From contig OY755038.1 in NCBI GenBank assembly GCA_963576565.1, forward strand, positions 181,015,452 to 181,079,451: a stretch of DNA of 64,000 nucleotides. The letters run 5' to 3'. The notes beneath the pieces are model-generated. The model saw nothing but the letters and a program-made list of their open reading frames with translations, was not told the DNA's origin and searched no databases. The position numbers and the translations under genes are program-made. This document shows, piece after piece, positions 58,565 through 64,000 of the stretch; positions within the stretch are counted from its first letter, which is position 1; every line of letters starts with the position of its first letter. The stretch comes from Aspidapion aeneum. Lineage: Eukaryota > Arthropoda > Insecta > Coleoptera > Brentidae.

Positions 58565-59620
58565 GGCGCTGGTACAAAAGAGCGCAGGTCAAAAGAGCGC
58601 GGACAAAAGAGCGCAGGACAAAAGAGCGCACGTACAAAATGGCGCACGGACAAAAGAGCGCACGGACAAAAGAGCGCACGTACAAAAGAGCGCACGGACA
58701 AAAGGGCGCACGTACAAAAGAGCGCACGTACAAAAGAGCGCACGGACAAAAGAGCACAAATAGCGAAGAAAGCGCGCATGTTATAAAAAACTGTTTAACT
58801 AACAAACTAAACATAATAAAACCCAAATTGTTTCAATAAAATAATATAAGTCAAATCAACCCAATCGGAAAAAAATGTATTCACAAGGTACAAATAAAAG
58901 AAAAACATCTACTTAAACTACTAACAAAGTTAACTACAACGATAAATTATACGCTATTGAACGTAAATGCTGCGCTATATTTCGAAATGAATATTCTCTG
59001 AGCAAGTTTTTAATCCGCAGATTTTCCCGGGATCCTAGAGGGTGTGAAACCGAACCGAACCGAACCGAACCGAAATGAACCATAGCGTCCTATGACTTGC
59101 CACTCCCGAAAACCTCATTCTAACATATATTTTCAAAAAAAAAACTACCCTGACTTTTTCCCGGGATCCTAGAGGGTGTGAAACCAAACCGAACCGAACC
59201 GAACCGAACCGAACCGGCATTCTAGACGTTGTGAAACCAAACCGAACTAAACCGCCACTTCGATTCGGTTCAGTACGGTTCGGTGCGTTTTGGCAATATA
59301 AAAGGCAAAGGACTGGTGTTTATATTAATAATAGCGTCCTATGACTTTATTTATTGAAATTGTAGGCGGTACTTCAGGCAGTTACACGAAAAAAGACACA
59401 ATGAGAGTCATGAGCTCTTTTGTCCGTGCGCTCTTTTGTACGTGCGCTCTTTTGTCCATGCGCCCTTTTGTCCGTGCGCCCTTTTGTCCGTGCGCCATTT
59501 TGTCCGTGCGCTCTTTTGTCCGTGCGCCCTTTTGTCCGTGCGCTCTTTTGTCCGTGCGCTGTTTTGTCTGCGCTCTATTGTTCTGCGCTCTTTTGACCTG
59601 CGCTCTTTTGTACCAGCGCC
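58565..59620. mobile_element. Foldback element E3 with minisatellite inverted repeats, 8-bp TSD
   Basis: The ends are the perfect inverted repeat GGCGCTGGTACAAAAGAGCG, continuing as arrays of the 16-bp unit GGACAAAAGAGCGCAC: about 12 units at the left (58565-58760) and 13 inverted at the right (59411-59620). The target duplication GTAAATAT is exact (58557-58564, 59621-59628) and fits the hAT preference nTnnnnAn. The core at 59030-59290 has GGGATCCTAGAGGGTGTGAA and GAACC runs, partly duplicated. No transposase is seen. ORFs at 58525-58839 and 59341-59666 are the arrays in frame. Confidence 0.95.
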
Positions 59621-62600
59621 GTAAATATACCTGTTGATATTCCCGATATGACCAAAGTTTTACCACGGCAATTCGATGACCTTTCTACGATACAAATCAA
59701 GTTGAAAAGACATCAGGAACATCAATCCGACTATATGTTTGAACGAATTAAGCCAACTAATATATGCAATGCCTTGTGTTTTCTTAAAAATACCCCCTTA
59801 TATAAAAAACACGGAATTTTGGTTAATCAAGACTTTCTGGATTCACATAAACATGACCTTGAGAAAGAAATAAATTTCGTGATTGATCCTAGTGAAAATT
59901 ATGAAAGGGAGACAAATACTGATCACAAGTTACCTACTTATAATGAAAAGGACTATGACGATTTACAAGACGACGAAGTTTTAATTATAGACAGAAACAA
60001 GGAAACAGCATGTGCCGCCCAAATAGCAGTTATTGCTCCTGGTCAAGGAAAGAAACCAGTATCATGGTTTGATTTTCCTGATATCGACGAACTCTGCTTT
60101 CCTAAAATTTTTGCTAGCCAGTTTATGGAAGGGACTAAACTTCTAAGTTACGCAGAAAGAGTAAAAAGTGAGAGTAGAAGATGGGATCGAAGATCATGTG
60201 TTACCACAAGAGTTTTATATATGGCAAAACAAAAGCTTGAAAGAAGTGTTTTTAGTAACGTAAATGTTTGCTTCAGAAAATTAAAAACCTCACATAAAAT
60301 CACTGCAAATGATTTAAAACAAGTAAATTTTTTGGCAGACACGTTTAAGCTCGATGAAGGTTTTAAATGTCTTCGTCACGTTAGATCTTCCCCCGCCTTT
60401 TGGCAGGCAAAGAAGAAAGACTTACTGGCAATGATTCGTCAACTGGGCTTTCCAACCTTCTTTCTAACAATTTCTGCTACTGAAATCAAATCTCCCGAGC
60501 TTTTGTCACTTTTATATAAACTATTAAAAGGTAAAACAATCTCTTTAAATGAAGCAATGTTACTGGACTTGGCCGATAAGACAATGCTTATTAGAAATGA
60601 TCCTGTGACAGTTGTTCGTTACCTAGATCATCAGTTTAACGAAATAATAAAACTTCTTACAGCTACGGATGGTATTTTTGATAAAACTCATGTAATAGAT
60701 TTTTTTCAGAGAAGAGAATTTCAGGTTCGAGGATCGGTTCACAGTCGCAATTTGCTTTATTGTAACAGTGCCCCAATTTATGACCCTGATGACGCAAAAT
60801 CTGCTAAAGAGGTTTGTGCTTTTATTGATTTACACATAACTTGCTATTATGATCCCAACAATCCAAATATTTCATTTCAACGGCATAAGCATACACACAC
60901 ATGTTTTAAAGGTCGCAAGAATAAAAAATCCTGTCGTTTTCATTTTCCTCGACCTGTTGTACCTGAAACGGTTATACTTACTCCAATTCCAAAAGATCTT
61001 GTCGATGAGAAACATAAAACAAATTACAAAAAAATTAAAGATTTAATGCAAAATTATAATGAGAGTTCGGAGCTTGAGTCATTTGAACAAACTCTAAGAC
61101 GGCTTAATTTAAGTAAAACTGAGTATTATGATGCAATTCGCTCAGCTATCTCAAATACAACGGTTTTCTTAAAGCGATCTAGTTTAGAAGTCAGTTTGAA
61201 CGCTTATAATAAAGACATTCTTAATCTTTTAGGATCAAATATGGATTTACAATATGTATTGGACCCTTACTCATGTGCTTCATACATCCTTAATTATTTG
61301 ACAAAAGTAGATGCAGGTTTGTCAAAACTACTTAAAGAAACTGTTGACGATTTAAACTCCGGAAATACATCAATAAAAACTAAGTTACAAAAAGTTGGTA
61401 ACGTCTTTTTAAACGCAAATGTTATGAGTGCTCAAGAGGCATCGTACCACGTTTTAGGTCTGCCTTTAACAGTTTCATCAAGAGGCTCAATATACATTGA
61501 TACTTCTCCTAAGTCCGATAGAGTAAGAATGTTAAAAATGAACAAAGATCTTGCGCTTTTACCAGAGGATTCTGATGATATATACATGTCAAATATTTAT
61601 CAGAAATATGGAGCCAGAAAGACTGACTTAAAAGATGTGTGTTTAGCAGATTTTGCATGTCAAGTGACAGAAAAAAAGTCTTCTGACAATGATGTAAATG
61701 AAGATTCAACTAAAATTGCCATAGCATTTAGAAAAAAGAATAAAATTTTAAAAACAAGGAACTATAAGTTTGTTCAAGATCCCCTTAACTACTATCGTGA
61801 GCAATTGCTGTTATATTATCCCTGGAGAGATGTTGAGCCAGACCTTGAAAATACTAATTTAGAAATGCTTTTTACAAAAAACCTTGTTACTATAAAAAGA
61901 AATCGAGACAAATATTGTAGAGTCTCAGATGAAATATTAGATAAAGCATGTGAAGATGTAGTAAATGAAGATCAGCGTGAGGCAGAAATTCAGTCATTTA
62001 TGGAAGGCAAAATAGACACCGATCAAGAGGTTAATATATTCTCCAACTCCAAACAAACTGAGACAAGAGACAAACACAAGCAGTATTTCTCGCTTCCGCC
62101 AAAACTGGATGAGTCAAAGCTTAATGAAAATCTTTTGCAGCCAAATGAAAGGCAACGACAAATTGTTATGTATATATTGCATTGTTTCAAAACTAACAAA
62201 TTGCCTATTCGAATTTTTATAAGTGGATCTGCGGGTGTAGGCAAGAGTACTGTGATTAACGCCATTTATAATTTAATGACTAAAACGTTTAATAATCAAC
62301 TGGGCGTTAAAACTGACGTACCGAAAATTTTACTTGCAGCTCCTAGTGGAAAAGCAGCTTTTAATAAATCTGGAGTAACGTTACATTCAGCATTTGCGTT
62401 ACCAGTAACAAAATTTGGTGGTCAAATGAGTGATTTATCAGCAGACATAGCATCAACAATTAGACAACAGTTATTTGATCTTAAACTACTTATAATCGAT
62501 GAAGTGTCTATGGTAGGACGCCGTCTGCTTCAAAGAGTAGATACCCGATTGCGCCAAGTAATGGGCAAGAATGAAACATTTGGGGGCATTTCGGTTTTAC

Positions 62601-63094
62601 TTGTTGGTGACCTGCAACAACAGCCTCCTGTTTTGGATACACCACTCTATAAGCCATCAAAATCCAATGATTTGACTGCTTTATCAAACTGCTTGTGGGA
62701 CGAGTTCAGGTATTTTGAACTAACACAAATAATGCGCCAAAAGGATGATGCAGATTTTATTACCGCCCTAAATAATTTGGCCTCTGGAAATATGACTATT
62801 TCGGACATTACTCTAATAAAATCCAGAGAAGTATTAGAATCAGTAGTTCCAGTTGAAGCAATAAGATTATTTAGCAGAAACGATGACGTTGATAAATATA
62901 ATTCAAATAAAATTAAAAATTATCCAGGCGACTTATTCTTTGGTAAAGCTATAGACCATATAACAGGAAAAACAAAGGATACTGCTAAAAATAAAATAAA
63001 GGAAACAATTGCTTGCAAAAATACAAGAGAAACTGGGGGATTGCCTGGCACAATTGCTTTCAAAATAGGAATTAGTGTCAGACGGCTTGGTTAA
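59621..63094 (+). pseudogene. Helentron Rep and helicase region
   Basis: The open frame runs through the window of 1,148 codons from the Met at 59648. It is the continuation of the split DUF6570 segment, so 59648 is an internal Met. Rep-like motifs: GFPTFFLTISA, NDPVTVVRYLDH and FQVRGSVHSRNLL, where the HUH motif should be; residue 365 is H but 367 is R. The tyrosine pair is Y546 and Y550 (YILNY). The Pif1-type helicase has Walker A GSAGVGKST (860-868), Walker B IIDEVSM (from 949), LLVGDLQQQPP and LTQIMRQ. It ends at a TAA caused by a frameshift just before DGLVNG. Confidence 0.93.
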
Positions 63095-64000
63095 TGGCGC
63101 TTGTGGAACTCTCCAACACTTAACAATGGATCCAGCTACAAATGAAGTCGTAACAGTTTGGATAGATTTTGGTGACCCACTCATTGGCAAAAAAGCCAGA
63201 CAATCCAATATCAGTTTAAAGCTTAAACCGACTTTGACCCCCTTAAATAAAACCAAAACCCAAATAGCTGTTGGAAAAAATAGCACATACCAAGTAGTAC
63301 GTGAGCAGTTTCCATTAGTACCTGCCGAGGCTATAACCATCCATAAAAGCCAAGGCCAAACATATGATTGCGTGTGTGTTGACTTAACAAATGAGTCAAG
63401 CTTTAGTCAACAACGATCTTTAATCTACGTAGCGTTAAGTCGTGTTACCAGATTGTGTAACCTTTATATTCTTGGGACATTTAGACCACCTAAGCCCCCA
63501 CCGAAAGGCGATTTGCTAACTAATGAAATAAACTTATTGCGTAATGAGAAAAAGTTAATTTTGCCCTACATGGCAAGTAAAAATGAATTTGGCCTTGTTT
63601 ATTTAAACATTAGTTCAATTCGCGAAAAAATTAAATTTATTGTTGCCGATTCCTGGTATAGTCAAGCAGAAATCATAATTTTTTCTGAAACAAATACTAT
63701 CGGATCAGATACCGTTTCTGTTCCTGGCTATACTCTGTCATATAGAAGTGATACAAAGCTAGTTTCAAGAGGTCCGCGAGGTATTATGATTTTCGCCCGT
63801 CCAGATTTTCAAATTTCGTACGTGGATTATATCACTTATAATTTTGGTAATCATCATATAGATTTGGTTAGTTTAAAAATCAATGATCTTTTTGTTATAA
63901 CGGGGTACAAAAGTCCATCAACACCGTTTAGTTTGTTTATTCAAAATTTTCGAAAGCTGCATAATCAAATTTCAAAAAAAGAAAAGATACTCGTTATTGG
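63081..64000 (+). pseudogene. Helicase C-terminus and apurinic-like endonuclease domain (partial)
   Basis: Read in the frame starting near 63081, it continues DGLVNGACGTLQ, then AITIHKSQGQTYDC and YVALSRVTRLCNLY (helicase motifs V and VI). After a short linker an exonuclease-endonuclease-phosphatase fold begins: LVYLNISSIREKI, IIIFSETN (catalytic E), GYTLSYRSD, RGPRGIMIFAR, ITGYKSP and ILVIG at the window edge, where the GDFN motif would come next. It is open to the last base. The endonuclease resembles those of LINEs and is placed as in Helentrons. Confidence 0.92.

Larger units (their letters stand above)
56622..64000 (+). mobile_element. Helentron (Helitron-class) with Rep, helicase and endonuclease, right end outside the window
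   Basis: The plus-strand coding region runs through charged repeats, a DUF6570-like zinc region, Rep, Pif1-type helicase and an apurinic-like endonuclease placed after the helicase, the order known for Helentrons. It is interrupted by E3 (58565-59620) and by frameshifts near 57100, 58360 and 63080. Terminal sequences are not visible. Confidence 0.88.

Noticed and set aside
58565..58760. CRISPR array
   Set aside because: Units are 16 bp and directly adjoining with no unique spacers, they are mirrored at the other end of the element, and the context is eukaryotic transposons.
59341..59666. Cys/Phe-rich peptide (FVRALFC repeats)
   Set aside because: It is the right-hand minisatellite of E3, with an equally open frame on the other strand.

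Overview
The window is AT-rich, gene-poor eukaryotic DNA built almost entirely from transposable elements. The mix of families (two BEL/Pao LTR elements, Jockey/CR1-like and RTE-like LINEs, Penelope-like pieces, hAT, pogo-like and Harbinger-like remnants, many MITEs and a Helentron with a C-terminal endonuclease) fits an arthropod, most likely an insect. The species cannot be read from the sequence. I found no convincing single-copy host gene. The real protein-coding signals all belong to mobile elements, and every one I examined carries stops, frameshifts or truncations.

Layout: 1-449 is a perfect (GGTTC)n array, then a foldback element (about 655-1490), repeat-arm remnants and AT-rich DNA. 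7030-8060 is a four-copy satellite of about 269 bp. 9865-10466 is a TA-flanked MITE. 10475-20106 is a three-level nest: an inverted-repeat MITE holds element A (11424-20082, 9-bp target duplication CCTTTTTTA), which holds BEL copy 1 (12383-19347, target duplication TATAG). 20106-26581 holds a pogo-like transposase tail, a second minisatellite foldback element and a LINE. 29222-29918 is a hAT remnant. 30299-36129 is BEL copy 2 (target duplication ACTAC). 39350-44265 is an RTE-like LINE split by two insertions. 46570-49410 holds a LINE tail, two MITEs and a large inverted repeat. 50930-53087 is element B (9-bp target duplication ATTTTAGAT), with rearranged Penelope-like sequence inside. 53410-53480 is tRNA-like. 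53917-54345 is a Penelope-like 3' end. 56622-64000 is a Helentron running off the window, interrupted by foldback element E3 (58565-59620, 8-bp target duplication GTAAATAT).

The most unusual content is two families of non-autonomous inverted-repeat elements whose ends are minisatellite arrays with a unit of about 15-16 bp. Family 1 (elements A and B) has arrays of AACTSGGCGCC type and 9-bp target duplications. Family 2 (E1, E2, E3 and a half-array at 37885-38230) has arrays of AAAAnAGCGC type and a palindromic core of GGATCC plus GAACC pentamers; the one copy with clear ends has an 8-bp target duplication. They resemble the Drosophila Foldback architecture, but no transposase is visible. The Helentron is the largest coding unit: charged 21-residue repeats, a DUF6570-like zinc region, a Rep domain whose HUH motif has lost its second histidine, a Pif1-type helicase and an apurinic-like endonuclease.
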